A stretch of DNA of 25,275 nt from NCBI GenBank assembly GCA_045614365.1, contig JAZLCV010000147.1, forward strand, positions 1 to 25,275, given 5' to 3'. Source of the DNA: SIG480 sp045614365. GTDB lineage: Bacteria; Bacillota; Clostridia; Oscillospirales; JAAYXM01. Below, piece after piece: positions 12,074 through 20,697 of this stretch; within the stretch, counting starts at the first letter, position 1, and every line of letters starts with the position of its first letter. Made by a program: the position numbers and the translations under genes. The notes below the pieces were generated by a model. It was not told the origin of the DNA. It saw nothing but the letters and a program-made list of their open reading frames with translations, and searched no databases.

Positions 12074-13420
12074 TTAATATACGCCTTCTGCGAGCATTGC
12101 CTCTGCAACTTTCTTAAAGCCGGCGATGTTTGCGCCTGCGATAAGGTCATAGCCGAGACCGACTTCCTCTGCAGCCTTTGCGGAGTTGTCGTGAATGTTC
12201 TTCATGATGAGGTGAAGCTTTGCATCAACCTCTTCCGGCTCCCAGTTGTAACGCATGGAGTTCTGTGCCATTTCAAGAGCGGATGTCGCAACGCCGCCTG
12301 CGTTAACAGCCTTGGACGGAGCAACAATCTTGATGTTCTTCTTAAGGTACTCAACAGCTTCGTTTGTTGTCGGCATGTTTGCAACCTCGATGTAGTACTC
12401 TACACCGTTTGCAACGATCTGCTCTGCTTCCTTCATACCGATTTCGTTCTGGTATGCACACGGCATGCAGATGTCAACCTTCTCGCCCCATACCTTTTCG
12501 CCCGGAACGAACTTGCAGCCGAACTTGTCTGCATAATCCTGAGCACGGTCACGACCGGAAGAACGCATCTCAAGGAGGAAGTTGATCTTCTCTTCTGTTA
12601 CGATGCCGTCCGGATCATAGCAATAGCCGTCCGGACCGGAGATTGTAACAACCTTACCGCCGAGCTGTGCAACCTTCTCGCAAACGCCCCATGCAACGTT
12701 ACCGAAGCCGGAGACTGCGACAGTCTTGCCCTTTATTGTATCACCAAAGTGCTTGAGAACTTCTTCAAGGTAGTAAACAGCGCCATAGCCTGTTGCTTCC
12801 GGACGGAAGTAGGAGCCGCCGTATGTAAGACCCTTACCTGTGAGAACGCCGTTCTCCCAGCAAGCCTTGATTCTCTTGTACTGACCGAAGAGGTAACCTA
12901 CCTCGCGTGCGCCAACACCGATATCGCCAGCCGGAACGTCAACGTCCGGACCGATGTGACGGTAAAGCTCTGTCATAAATGCCTGGCAGAAGCGAAGGAT
13001 TTCAGCATCGGACTTACCGCGCGGGTCAAAGTCCGAACCACCCTTACCGCCACCGATCGGAAGACCGGTGAGGCTGTTCTTGAAGGTCTGCTCAAAAGCA
13101 AGGAACTTCATTGTGTCGATTGTTACGGACGGATGGAAGCGAAGGCCACCCTTGTACGGACCGATTGCGCCGTTGAACTGGACACGGTAACCGCGGTTTG
13201 TGTGATAATTGCCGTTGTCATCTTCCCATGTAACACGGAAAGAAATCTGACGATCCGGCTCGCAAAGTCTTTCAAGAAGACCTGCCTTTTCATATTCCGG
13301 ATGCTGTGCAACGATAGGCTCGATGCTTGCAAAAACCTCTTCAACCGTCTGGATAAAGAGAGTTTCGCCCTTGTTGCGTGCCTTGACTTCATCAAGGACT
13401 CTTTGCATATAAGGTGTCAT
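12074..13420 (-). CDS. gdhA: Glutamate dehydrogenase, hexameric NADP-type
   Basis: This 448-residue cytosolic enzyme interconverts 2-oxoglutarate plus ammonium and glutamate. The start is the ATG at 13420, 8 bases after GGAGG; an in-frame ATG five codons upstream lies before that site. Residues match the 450-residue bacterial type I family: GPYKGGLRFHPSV (87-99), the catalytic lysine in PIGGGKGGSDFDP (K126), PAGDIGVG with D166, and the nucleotide-binding GFGNVAWG (238-245). Length and motifs favour the biosynthetic NADPH form, though coenzyme choice is not certain from sequence alone. It is a single-gene unit with a good promoter, divergent from metG. In a fermentative anaerobe it links ammonia assimilation or amino-acid fermentation to the NADPH pool, which the nearby NfnAB would help balance. 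Confidence 0.96.
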   Translation of the reverse strand: MTPYMQRVLDEVKARNKGETLFIQTVEEVFASIEPIVAQHPEYEKAGLLERLCEPDRQISFRVTWEDDNGNYHTNRGYRVQFNGAIGPYKGGLRFHPSVTIDTMKFLAFEQTFKNSLTGLPIGGGKGGSDFDPRGKSDAEILRFCQAFMTELYRHIGPDVDVPAGDIGVGAREVGYLFGQYKRIKACWENGVLTGKGLTYGGSYFRPEATGYGAVYYLEEVLKHFGDTIKGKTVAVSGFGNVAWGVCEKVAQLGGKVVTISGPDGYCYDPDGIVTEEKINFLLEMRSSGRDRAQDYADKFGCKFVPGEKVWGEKVDICMPCAYQNEIGMKEAEQIVANGVEYYIEVANMPTTNEAVEYLKKNIKIVAPSKAVNAGGVATSALEMAQNSMRYNWEPEEVDAKLHLIMKNIHDNSAKAAEEVGLGYDLIAGANIAGFKKVAEAMLAEGVY

Positions 13421-13459
13421 GTTTATTTCCTCCATTTTCTGTTTATTTTCTATTGTATA

Positions 13460-13487
13460 ATTATACTCTTTTGATAGAAAATGTCAA
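13460..13487 (-). promoter_or_regulatory. Promoter of gdhA
   Basis: On the minus strand TTGACA (13487-13482) and TATAAT (13465-13460) are 16 bases apart. The AT-rich stretch from 13488 to 13654 between the divergent promoters shows nothing further that I can support. Confidence 0.85.
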
Positions 13488-13654
13488 GTAAAATCAGCAA
13501 AAAAGCAAAAAAGTACACAAGCCACGCAATAAAATACTTTTACAAGCTTTTAACAAGCAATATTGTGGAAAAACAACGCAATTTTGTACTTTTCTTCGTT
13601 TATTTCATAACAAACCTGAGTATTTAATTTAATAAAAGCCTTCAATAATATGTC

Positions 13655-13697
13655 TTGCAAATATTACCTGTTTTATGGTATACTAAAATAGTATAAT
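13655..13697 (+). promoter_or_regulatory. Promoter region of metG
   Basis: TTGCAA (13655-13660) and TATACT (13679-13684) with an 18-base spacer and a TG extended -10; a second TATAAT lies at 13692-13697. The leader is too short for a T-box. Confidence 0.6.
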
Positions 13698-13719
13698 AAT
13701 TGAAAAGAGGCATGAAGCT

Positions 13720-15660
13720 ATGGATAAGAAAAAATTTTATATCACTACTGCCATTGCTTACACATCGCGCAAGCCGCATATAGGCAACACTTATGAGGTT
13801 GTCCTCACAGATGCCATCGCGCGTTTCAAACGCCGTATGGGTTATGATGTGTTTTTCCTTACCGGTACCGATGAGCATGGGCAGAAGATTGAGGATATCG
13901 CAAAGGAAACCGGCGTAACACCGAAAGAGTATGTTGACGGTGTTGCCGGCGAAATCAGAAACATCTGGGATATGATGAACTCAAGCTACGACAAATTCAT
14001 TCGCACAACGGATAAAGAGCACGTTGAAACCGTTCAGAAGATTTTCAAAAAGCTCTACGATCAGGGCGATATATACAAGGGCGAATACGAGGGCTGGTAC
14101 TGTGTCCCGTGTGAGTCCTTCTTCACCGACACGCAGGTTGAGGGCGGCGTATGCCCCGACTGTGGCAGACCGGTCAAGAAAACCAACGAGGAAGCATACT
14201 TCTTCAGAATGAGCAAATATCAGGATGCTTTGATGAAGCATATCGAAGAAAATCCGGACTTCATCCAGCCCGAGAGCCGCAAAAAGGAAATGGTGAACAA
14301 CTTCTTAAAGCCGGGACTTCAGGATCTCTGCGTTTCCCGCTCGTCGTTTAAGTGGGGTGTTCCCGTAACGTTTGACGACAAGCACGTTATCTACGTCTGG
14401 ATTGACGCGCTTTCAAACTACATCACCGCGCTCGGATATTCTCCGGACGGCTCAGGCGAGCTTTACGACAAATACTGGCCGGCAGATGTCCACATTATCG
14501 GCAAGGACATTCTCCGCTTCCACACAATCTACTGGCCGATTATGCTTATGGCACTCGGTGAGCCGCTTCCGAAAAAGGTTTTCGGTCATCCGTGGCTTCT
14601 TTTCGGAACAGATAAGATGAGCAAATCACGCGGCAATGTTATCTATGCAGATGACCTTGTGCGCCACTTCGGCGTTGACGCGGTGCGCTACTATGTCCTC
14701 CGCGAAATGCCCTTTGCTCAGGACGGCACCATCACTTATGAAACAATTATCGCACGCTTTAATGCCGACCTTGCAAACACGCTCGGAAACCTCGTCAACC
14801 GCACGGTTGCGATGGCTAACAAATACTTCGGCGGAACGGTCCTCCACACCGGCACAACCGACACAATGGATGCAGATCTTATCGACTGCGCAATAAAATG
14901 CCGCGATGCCGTTGCCGACAAGATGGAGGAATACCGCGTTGCGGATGCACTGGAAGAAATCATCTCCCTTGCTCGCCGCAGCAACAAATACATCGACGAA
15001 ACAGCACCGTGGGCACTTGCAAAGGACGAGGACAAAAAGGAAAGACTTTCAACCGTTCTCTTCAACCTTTTAGAGTCCATCCGCTTTATCGGAACGCTTA
15101 TTTATCCGTTTATGCCTGAAACGGCAGAAAAAATCATTGCTCAGTGCGGAGCGAAAGCATCCGATGTTGCATCGCTTTCCGAATTTACACAAAGCGGCAG
15201 CATAACAGTAGGCGAAGCAGAAGTTCTCTTTGCAAGAATTGATGAAGCAAAGAAGCTCGCAGAGCTTAATGCAGAGATGGAAGCGGCAATGGCAGCAGCC
15301 GCAGCGGCAAATGAGCCGGAAGAGGAAAAAACTCCCGAAATTACAATTGACGATTTTGACAAGGTTGAACTTCGCGTTGTAAAAATCCTCGAATGCGAGC
15401 CGGTAAAGAAGTCTGACAAGCTCCTGCGCATCATTGTTGACGACGGAGAAGGCCAGCGCCAGATTGTCTCGGGTATTGCACAACAGTATACCCCCGACGA
15501 GCTTATCGGTAAAAAGGTAATCCTTGTTGCTAACTTAAAACCCGCAAAGCTCCGCGGCGTTGAAAGCCACGGTATGCTTCTTGCGGCTGATATGCCTGAT
15601 GGCGGTTGCAAGGTCATCTTCGCAGATGACGAAATCGCCCCCGGCGCTCAAATTCACTAA
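13720..15660 (+). CDS. metG: Methionyl-tRNA synthetase with C-terminal tRNA-binding domain
   Basis: This 646-residue class I aminoacyl-tRNA synthetase charges tRNA-Met. HIGN at 20-23 is the HIGH signature and KMSKS at 299-303 is the second signature. The zinc knuckle CVPC...CPDC (128-131, 145-148) has a single four-cysteine set. After the anticodon-binding helical domain and an Ala/Glu linker (about 525-545), residues from about 548 form an EMAP/Trbp111-type OB fold (ITIDDFDKVELRV ... VANLKPAKLRGVESHGMLLA), which adds general tRNA affinity and mediates dimerisation. An AGAGG site 9 bases upstream supports the ATG at 13720. It is followed by a strong terminator, so it is transcribed alone. Confidence 0.97.
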   Translation: MDKKKFYITTAIAYTSRKPHIGNTYEVVLTDAIARFKRRMGYDVFFLTGTDEHGQKIEDIAKETGVTPKEYVDGVAGEIRNIWDMMNSSYDKFIRTTDKEHVETVQKIFKKLYDQGDIYKGEYEGWYCVPCESFFTDTQVEGGVCPDCGRPVKKTNEEAYFFRMSKYQDALMKHIEENPDFIQPESRKKEMVNNFLKPGLQDLCVSRSSFKWGVPVTFDDKHVIYVWIDALSNYITALGYSPDGSGELYDKYWPADVHIIGKDILRFHTIYWPIMLMALGEPLPKKVFGHPWLLFGTDKMSKSRGNVIYADDLVRHFGVDAVRYYVLREMPFAQDGTITYETIIARFNADLANTLGNLVNRTVAMANKYFGGTVLHTGTTDTMDADLIDCAIKCRDAVADKMEEYRVADALEEIISLARRSNKYIDETAPWALAKDEDKKERLSTVLFNLLESIRFIGTLIYPFMPETAEKIIAQCGAKASDVASLSEFTQSGSITVGEAEVLFARIDEAKKLAELNAEMEAAMAAAAAANEPEEEKTPEITIDDFDKVELRVVKILECEPVKKSDKLLRIIVDDGEGQRQIVSGIAQQYTPDELIGKKVILVANLKPAKLRGVESHGMLLAADMPDGGCKVIFADDEIAPGAQIH

Positions 15661-15672
15661 GAGCCATACAAC

Positions 15673-15714
15673 AAAATCCCATCTGACAGTAATCACCGTC
15701 AGATGGGATTTTAT
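15673..15714 (+). terminator. Terminator of metG
   Basis: AAAATCCCATCTGAC (15673-15687) pairs perfectly with the inverted copy at 15698-15712, ending in TTTTAT. Confidence 0.9.
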
Positions 15715-15743
15715 CATCAGTACAGCTTTGTAAATAGATCAAT

Positions 15744-15786
15744 CCCCGTGAGGCGGAAAATTTCCGTTTCACGGGGGTTGTTGTTT
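15744..15786. terminator. Terminator of the dnaD-lipoprotein operon (bidirectional)
   Basis: CCCCGTGA/TCACGGGG (15744-15751, 15769-15776) and the inner CGGAAA/TTTCCG are joined through two G-T pairs into one 16-bp stem. It lies just beyond the lipoprotein stop codon; the T-rich tail is better on the + strand (GTTGTTGTTTATTT). Confidence 0.7.
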
Positions 15787-16786
15787 ATTTGAGTGAAATT
15801 ATAAACGTTTCGGTTTTCGGATTCGGGTTATTTTCGTCAATCGTGTCGTTTGTCACGGTCATATTCGCGTGGGAAAACTCTGCACGCATTCCCGGAGAAA
15901 TCGCCTCAATCCTGTCGATGACCTTTTGGCACTCAGCCTCAACCTTTGCCTTATCGCTTACCTGCGTGTCCGTTCGCACAAGAAGGAGCGGCATTGCTCC
16001 GTATTCGCCGTCATTTACAATACTTATGCGGTAAAGCGAGGAATTTGCCGTATCAGGAAGTGCATACGGAAGTGCTATTTTTTCTGCAATCTCCGTGTAG
16101 AGCTTATAACACATATCTTCCATTTCAACGTCGTTTTCATATCTCATATACCCGCCCGGGCGATACGCGCTTCCGAGCATACAGGAATAAATATACGCAG
16201 GCACGGTGTTTCCCGCCGAGCTTAACTCTTTTGTCTTTTCATAAACTGCGGAGGCATCCATACCGTTGTACTTATACACCGTCGGTGTGAAGTAGCCGAT
16301 TTTAAAGCCGTCTGCTGTTCTTGTCATCATAACAGACATCATATACGAAATCTTCTCACCCTCGGATACATAAAGCGCGCAAAGAAGCTCCTCGCTTGCA
16401 GGGACAAGCTCAAGATACGCTTTATCCTCTGCTGTATGCTTTACCTTTATAAGGGTATCGCTGACTTTAAGCCCGCTTAAGTAGTACTTATCAAAAGGTA
16501 CAAACGGATTCTTTGCCATACCGTGAAGCTCGGTAAAAAGAGCACCTATATCCTCGGCATTGGTTTCTAAGCTCTCATCAAGAAGCGGAAGCACACCTTC
16601 GGCATCATCTTCCTCATAACAACGAAAAAATTCCGAAAGCACACGTTCGGCATCAGTGCGCATCTCACCCGAAAGCTCGGATGTCAGCGTATATTCTCCT
16701 GCGGTTTTCGGCTTATTCCCGCATCCGCACAGGATAAGTGCAATTGCCACGGCAAATGCGGCTACGCGTAAAAATGTCTTTTTCAT
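15785..16786 (-). CDS. Lipoprotein of unknown function
   Basis: This is a 333-residue predicted lipoprotein. MKKTFLRVAAFAVAIALILC is followed by G-C-G, so the lipid-bearing cysteine is most likely C22. I start it at the ATG at 16786, which follows AAAGGA by 12 bases; an in-frame GTG seven codons upstream is possible. The mature part is acidic and soluble, beginning with RTDAERVLSEFFRCYEEDDAEGVLPLL, which looks like the start of an NTF2/DUF4878-like fold. The remainder is unrecognised. It is the last gene of the operon, 45 bases after the D,D-carboxypeptidase, and ends at the operon terminator. It could be an envelope protein working with the carboxypeptidase, but that rests only on position. 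Confidence 0.8.
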   Translation of the reverse strand: MKKTFLRVAAFAVAIALILCGCGNKPKTAGEYTLTSELSGEMRTDAERVLSEFFRCYEEDDAEGVLPLLDESLETNAEDIGALFTELHGMAKNPFVPFDKYYLSGLKVSDTLIKVKHTAEDKAYLELVPASEELLCALYVSEGEKISYMMSVMMTRTADGFKIGYFTPTVYKYNGMDASAVYEKTKELSSAGNTVPAYIYSCMLGSAYRPGGYMRYENDVEMEDMCYKLYTEIAEKIALPYALPDTANSSLYRISIVNDGEYGAMPLLLVRTDTQVSDKAKVEAECQKVIDRIEAISPGMRAEFSHANMTVTNDTIDENNPNPKTETFIISLK

Positions 16787-16831
16787 ACCAACAACCATTC
16801 CTTTCACAATTCCTATATCTGTTATCTATAT

Positions 16832-18034
16832 TTATCTCCGTCTCTTTTTCTTTTTAGCACGGTAAATCTTCTTTCTTATCATAATCGCCGCACACAAAAG
16901 AACAAATGCACCGACAATGCACAAAACAATTATAGCAATGCCCTTTAAAATACCAAAAACAATTCCTTTCACCGTATCACGGCGGATCTCACCGTCAGTT
17001 TTTGCAGAAACGTCAATCGAAACGGAGCACGGTGTTCTCAGGATTTCTTCCCCATCCGCATATGAAAAGACGGCATAATCAACCCCATCCTCCATCGTCA
17101 CGGAAAGCGACACATCCTCGCGCGTTTTCCCCGCAGGGAGAAGCAGCTCTACCGGCCTGTCAAATGCATATCCGCCCTCCGGAAGGTCAGATGTATTATA
17201 GCTTGCTTCGCTGAAATTTTCAAAGCCCCAGTCGAGAAGCGCCTTCGTGTCAGCATATTTATCGGCATCCTTAACGCACTTCATAACAACCGCGATAAGG
17301 CATCTGCCGTCCCGCTCTGCCGCAGTTACGAGTGTACATTTTGAAACGCGTGTCCAACCGGCTTTTCCGCCGATTATTCCGTCATACTTCATATCCGGAA
17401 CACTTACCATATAGTGCTGGTTTACAAACGTGCGCTTTTCCGGCTGTTCATTAGTCGGTGCCATAACGTACTTATACGTACCAAAAACCTTGCGGAATGT
17501 TTCATTTTTCAATGCATAACGGCAAATCATCGCCATATCGTATGCCGTTGTGTAATGGTTATCGTCGCTGAGTCCGTGGGCGTTGACGAAATTTGAATTT
17601 TTTGCACCTGCACGAGAAGCAGTTTCGTTCATCATCTCTGTAAACGCCTCGATTGAGCCGGCAGCCTTCTCCGCGATACCGTTACACGCATCGTTTGCCG
17701 ACATCAGCAGTGCCGCATACACAGCCTGCTCCATCGTTATCTCTTCTCCCTCGTCAAGCGCAATATGGCTTGAGCCGACGGGCAGAGAAAACACGGCGTA
17801 GTGAGACATCGTCATTTTTTCCGTCATCGCAAGCTTTTCAAGCCCCGTTATAACGGTCAGAATCTTAGTTATACTTGCGGGATACATCTGCTTGTGCATT
17901 TCTTTGTCATACAGCACCTGACCCGTTTCCGCGTCAATAAGAACTGCAGACTCGGAAACAAGCTGCGGCCCCGAAGCAAGCGCGGTTACAGTAAGTAAAA
18001 GAAACGCCGAAAGCACGATTAAAAATCTTTTCAC
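16832..18034 (-). CDS. dacF: D-alanyl-D-alanine carboxypeptidase (DacF-like PBP5 family)
   Basis: This 400-residue exported penicillin-binding protein trims the terminal D-alanine from peptidoglycan pentapeptides. It starts with GTG at 18034, 8 bases after AGGAG. A signal peptide covers about 1-21. Active-site motifs are S-I-T-K at 54-57 (nucleophile S54, K57) and S-A-N at 112-114. The third box, normally K-T-G, reads K-A-G (224-226, in GGKAGWT), an unusual change. A C-terminal PBP5-like beta domain is followed by a membrane helix (about 355-385) and a very basic tail (RAKKKKRRR), so it is anchored at both the wall and the membrane side. It follows the dnaC-like gene by 20 bases. Confidence 0.92.
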   Translation of the reverse strand: MKRFLIVLSAFLLLTVTALASGPQLVSESAVLIDAETGQVLYDKEMHKQMYPASITKILTVITGLEKLAMTEKMTMSHYAVFSLPVGSSHIALDEGEEITMEQAVYAALLMSANDACNGIAEKAAGSIEAFTEMMNETASRAGAKNSNFVNAHGLSDDNHYTTAYDMAMICRYALKNETFRKVFGTYKYVMAPTNEQPEKRTFVNQHYMVSVPDMKYDGIIGGKAGWTRVSKCTLVTAAERDGRCLIAVVMKCVKDADKYADTKALLDWGFENFSEASYNTSDLPEGGYAFDRPVELLLPAGKTREDVSLSVTMEDGVDYAVFSYADGEEILRTPCSVSIDVSAKTDGEIRRDTVKGIVFGILKGIAIIVLCIVGAFVLLCAAIMIRKKIYRAKKKKRRR

Positions 18035-18054
18035 AATTTCTTCTCCTGTTGCAT

Positions 18055-19020
18055 TTAATTACGACGCATATCGTTTCCTAAAAATTCAAGCTTTATAAAA
18101 TCCCCCTTGATGCGGGAGAAAAATGCCGGGCCATAGTCTTTTATAATATCATTTTCCTCATTTGACGAAATTATTACTGTTTTTTTATCTGCATTCAGCC
18201 GCATATTTACGATATTGAACATCGCAGCAACAGTAAACGGTGTTTTCATCTCACGTCCGACGTCGTCCAGAACAAGCAGGTCACACGTCTCATATACATC
18301 GGTATCGCTGTCGCTTCTTCCGAATTTAACTGCCTCATATTCCCCGAGAACAGAGAAAGCGGTTCCGAATACAACGGAAAATCCGCGATCGGCAACCCTG
18401 CGCGCAATGCACGAGGCAAGAAACGTCTTGCCAAGTCCGGGGGCGCCGGTAAGGAAGAGATTTTCGCTCTCTGCGCCGAAGCCTTCGGCGTAGTCACGCG
18501 CAAACTGCAAAACCTCACGCATCTGGGCGCGTGGAGAGAGTGCCGTTCCGTTTTCGGGATAGCGCGATATGTCAAACTCTGCAAAATCACATTTTTTCAA
18601 AACAAGCTTTTTATTTATTTCATCGGCAACCGCCCGGCGGTATCTTGTAATAACGCACGGGCAAAGCTCTCCGCCTGTATATCCGGAATCCCTGCACACC
18701 TCGCACGAATATCTCGCCTCAAGTGCGTTTTCCGGAATGTTCGCTTCCGAAAGAAGCTTTTTCCTCTCTGCAACAAGCGCAAGGTTTTTCTCCTTTGCGC
18801 GGGCAATAAGCGTTGCGGTATCCTCGCCCTTGCCGAATGATGCGCGTATAACATCAAACACCGTTGTGCGAAGCTCGGCATCAAGCTCTGCTATGCGCGG
18901 CAGTGCACCGTAAATTTTAAGCTTACGCGCATCCGCTTCTGCCTCGGCACGGATTTTTTCATTTTCGAGAGTATGTAAAACATTTTCAAGTATTTCTTTA
19001 TCATATTTTATTCCGCTCAT
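18055..19020 (-). CDS. DnaC/DnaI-type ATPase, replicative helicase loader
   Basis: This 321-residue AAA+ ATPase should load the replicative helicase onto DNA. An N-terminal helical, charged region (1-100) is followed by a zinc-like cluster C106-C109-C120-C122. The ATPase core holds Walker A GAPGLGKT (192-199), Walker B LLVLDD (248-253), SSN (285-287, sensor 1) and an FSRI segment with a probable arginine finger (R303). The ATG at 19020 overlaps the stop of the DnaD-domain gene by 4 bases (ATGA), so the two are translationally coupled. The pair DnaD-domain protein plus DnaC/DnaI-like ATPase is a standard arrangement in Clostridia. IstB of IS21 elements has the same core, but no transposase is nearby and the chromosomal operon argues against it. 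Confidence 0.9.
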   Translation of the reverse strand: MSGIKYDKEILENVLHTLENEKIRAEAEADARKLKIYGALPRIAELDAELRTTVFDVIRASFGKGEDTATLIARAKEKNLALVAERKKLLSEANIPENALEARYSCEVCRDSGYTGGELCPCVITRYRRAVADEINKKLVLKKCDFAEFDISRYPENGTALSPRAQMREVLQFARDYAEGFGAESENLFLTGAPGLGKTFLASCIARRVADRGFSVVFGTAFSVLGEYEAVKFGRSDSDTDVYETCDLLVLDDVGREMKTPFTVAAMFNIVNMRLNADKKTVIISSNEENDIIKDYGPAFFSRIKGDFIKLEFLGNDMRRN

Positions 19021-19955
19021 ACCGCACTCCCCTGCCTTTTCTTTCTGTTAAGCTCACGCAGCTTCATAGCCGCGCTTTCGTCCGCACTCTGAGAGGCAGA
19101 GACCTCTCCTATCTTCTTATCTCCGGACTCAACATCCGAAAGCGTCTTTGCACCAAGCGCGCTCCACGATGCGAGAATTCTGTGCATATAGCTCCATTTA
19201 AGCGAGCCGGTGTTCACAACCGTTTTATCATACGCGGCTTCGATAAGCTCGTCCGAAAGGCCGAAGGTCATCCACTCGGAAATATATTTTTCCTCCGTAG
19301 GGGAAAGCGCACGTCCCGAAATCCTGAGAAGCTCTGCAAATCTCGTCTTTTCCCTGCCAAGCTTTTCCTGTTCCTTCAGATATTCCTCCGCACGTCCGAG
19401 CGTAAGCACGCCTGCGCGCACCCATGCCTTCGCACGCTTTTCAACCGTTCGCATTGTCGGCACACGCCCCGGTCCGTAGCGTTTGCGCATATCGTCGATA
19501 CAGCTTTTCACAAGCACACAGATAACATCCACCGGAAGGCCAAGCCATGAGTAAATCCCCAGAAGCACCTGCAAATCGACGGTGGTAAGAAGCTTTCCAA
19601 ATGATTCCTCGCAAAAATTCACAAGGTATTTGAAATCATTGTCCGAGCCAAGATGCTCTGCCACATCCGCCGATGAATATTCCGGTACGGCATCCGATCG
19701 CTCGGGAATCTTTATTCCCTCAGTTTTCCCAATAAGCCCGCGCGCCTCGAGAAGCGACAGAACTCGCGACATTTCCTCTGCACTCATTTTAAGGCGTTTT
19801 TCCGCAGCGGAGGTGTCAAGTTCTCCGGAATGCGCCAATATATATATGTAAAGAAGCGCGGCTTTTCCGTCAGCGCAATCAAGAAGAAGATTTGCCGAAT
19901 GCGACGGGATAACCACATCCCGAGAGAGCGGCACCTTCAGTTTTAAAACTGCCAT
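19017..19955 (-). CDS. DnaD-domain replication initiation protein
   Basis: This 312-residue protein starts with a winged-helix-like part (about 1-85: VVIPSHSANLLLDCADGKAA ... MSRVLSLLEARGLIGK), in keeping with DnaD/DnaB primosome proteins. Two DnaD/DnaB_2-type helical modules follow, at about 105-195 (FCEESFGKLLTTVDLQVLLG ... TMRTVEKRAKAWV) and 205-270, the second containing the YISEWMTFGLSDELIEAAYD helix pair and ending in WSYMHRILASW. The C-terminus is charged and probably disordered. Together with the overlapping ATPase it should remodel DNA and recruit the helicase. A weak AGGTAGG site precedes the ATG. It is the first gene of a four-gene operon that continues into cell-wall genes. Confidence 0.88.
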   Translation of the reverse strand: MAVLKLKVPLSRDVVIPSHSANLLLDCADGKAALLYIYILAHSGELDTSAAEKRLKMSAEEMSRVLSLLEARGLIGKTEGIKIPERSDAVPEYSSADVAEHLGSDNDFKYLVNFCEESFGKLLTTVDLQVLLGIYSWLGLPVDVICVLVKSCIDDMRKRYGPGRVPTMRTVEKRAKAWVRAGVLTLGRAEEYLKEQEKLGREKTRFAELLRISGRALSPTEEKYISEWMTFGLSDELIEAAYDKTVVNTGSLKWSYMHRILASWSALGAKTLSDVESGDKKIGEVSASQSADESAAMKLRELNRKKRQGSAV

Positions 19956-20017
19956 ATCCTACCTATCCCTTACTCGTTATCTATTATCTCTAAATCAAAT
20001 ATAACAATACATATTAA

Positions 20018-20046
20018 AGTATATCACAAAACCTACCCTCTGACAA
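20018..20046 (-). promoter_or_regulatory. Promoter of the dnaD operon
   Basis: On the minus strand TTGTCA (20046-20041) and TATACT (20023-20018) are 17 bases apart. Confidence 0.75.
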
Positions 20047-20103
20047 GATTAATGTTCCTGTGATTAAAATTTTCTCAGAATGCAAATTTTTTCTAAAAAA
20101 CTC

Positions 20104-20131
20104 TTGACAATCGTGAAATATGTGCTATACT
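20104..20131 (+). promoter_or_regulatory. Promoter of the ferritin gene
   Basis: TTGACA (20104-20109) and TATACT (20126-20131) with a 16-base spacer and a TGC extended -10. Confidence 0.85.
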
Positions 20132-20133
20132 AT

Positions 20134-20154
20134 AAACAGTAATGATTACTGTTT
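20134..20154 (+). promoter_or_regulatory. Fur-family operator (perfect 21-base palindrome)
   Basis: AAACAGTAAT-G-ATTACTGTTT is perfectly symmetrical around one base and lies just after the -10, over the transcription start. Its core TAATGATTA fits the 7-1-7 boxes of Fur, PerR and Zur regulators (TAATNATTA). On an iron-storage gene Fur or PerR is the likely binder; the outer bases match none of the Bacillus boxes exactly. The regulator is not in the window. Confidence 0.75.
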
Positions 20155-20171
20155 ACTTAAAGGAGGAATAA

Positions 20172-20684
20172 ATGATGAACGCAAATGTAGCAAAACTTAT
20201 GAACGAACAGATTAACAAGGAGCTTTATTCTGCATATCTCTATCTCGATTTTTCAATCTTCTATGAGCAGCAGGGGCTTGACGGTTTCGCAAACTGGTAT
20301 ATGGTTCAGGCGCAGGAAGAGCGCGACCACGCAATGCTTTTCCTCAAATACCTCCAGCTCAACGGCGAAAAAGCAGAGCTTGATGCCGTGGGTAAGCCGG
20401 ACAAGGAAATGAACACGCTTATGGATCCGCTCAAATTCGGCCTTGAGCACGAGCAGTACGTAACAAGCCTTATCAACGATATCTATGCTGCAGCGTATGA
20501 AGTAAAGGATTTCCGCGCAATGCAGTTCCTTGACTGGTTTGTAAAAGAACAGCTTGAGGAAGAAAAGAATGCAGACGATATGATAAAGAAGATGGAGCTT
20601 TTCGGCAACGATTCCAAGGGGCTTTATTCCCTTGATTCCGAATACGCCGCAAGAGTTTACACAGCACCGTCGCTTGTTCTGTAA
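20172..20684 (+). CDS. ftnA: Non-haem ferritin
   Basis: This 170-residue cytosolic iron-storage protein would assemble into a 24-subunit shell and oxidise Fe2+ for mineral storage. The four-helix bundle carries the ferroxidase ligands E17, E50 and H53 (QAQEERDHA), E94, Q127 and E130, at the same numbers as in E. coli FtnA. There is no haem-site signature of bacterioferritin. Two adjacent ATG codons (20172, 20175) follow AGGAGG (20161-20166) by 5 and 8 bases; either could be used. It is a single-gene unit with promoter, operator and terminator, so expression should respond to iron or peroxide. Besides iron storage it would protect this anaerobe from Fenton chemistry during oxygen exposure. Confidence 0.96.
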   Translation: MMNANVAKLMNEQINKELYSAYLYLDFSIFYEQQGLDGFANWYMVQAQEERDHAMLFLKYLQLNGEKAELDAVGKPDKEMNTLMDPLKFGLEHEQYVTSLINDIYAAAYEVKDFRAMQFLDWFVKEQLEEEKNADDMIKKMELFGNDSKGLYSLDSEYAARVYTAPSLVL

Positions 20685-20697
20685 AATTCAACATAAA

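Noticed and set aside
11867..13474. A 535-codon open frame on the + strand opposite gdhA
   Set aside because: Rich in Cys and without any family motif, and fully antisense to a well-supported glutamate dehydrogenase whose codon pattern creates it.
13655..13719. T-box leader for metG
   Set aside because: The leader is only a few tens of bases and lacks the T-box sequence and terminator.
18055..19020. IstB transposition protein of an IS21 element
   Set aside because: No IstA transposase or terminal repeats; overlap with a DnaD-domain gene indicates a helicase loader.
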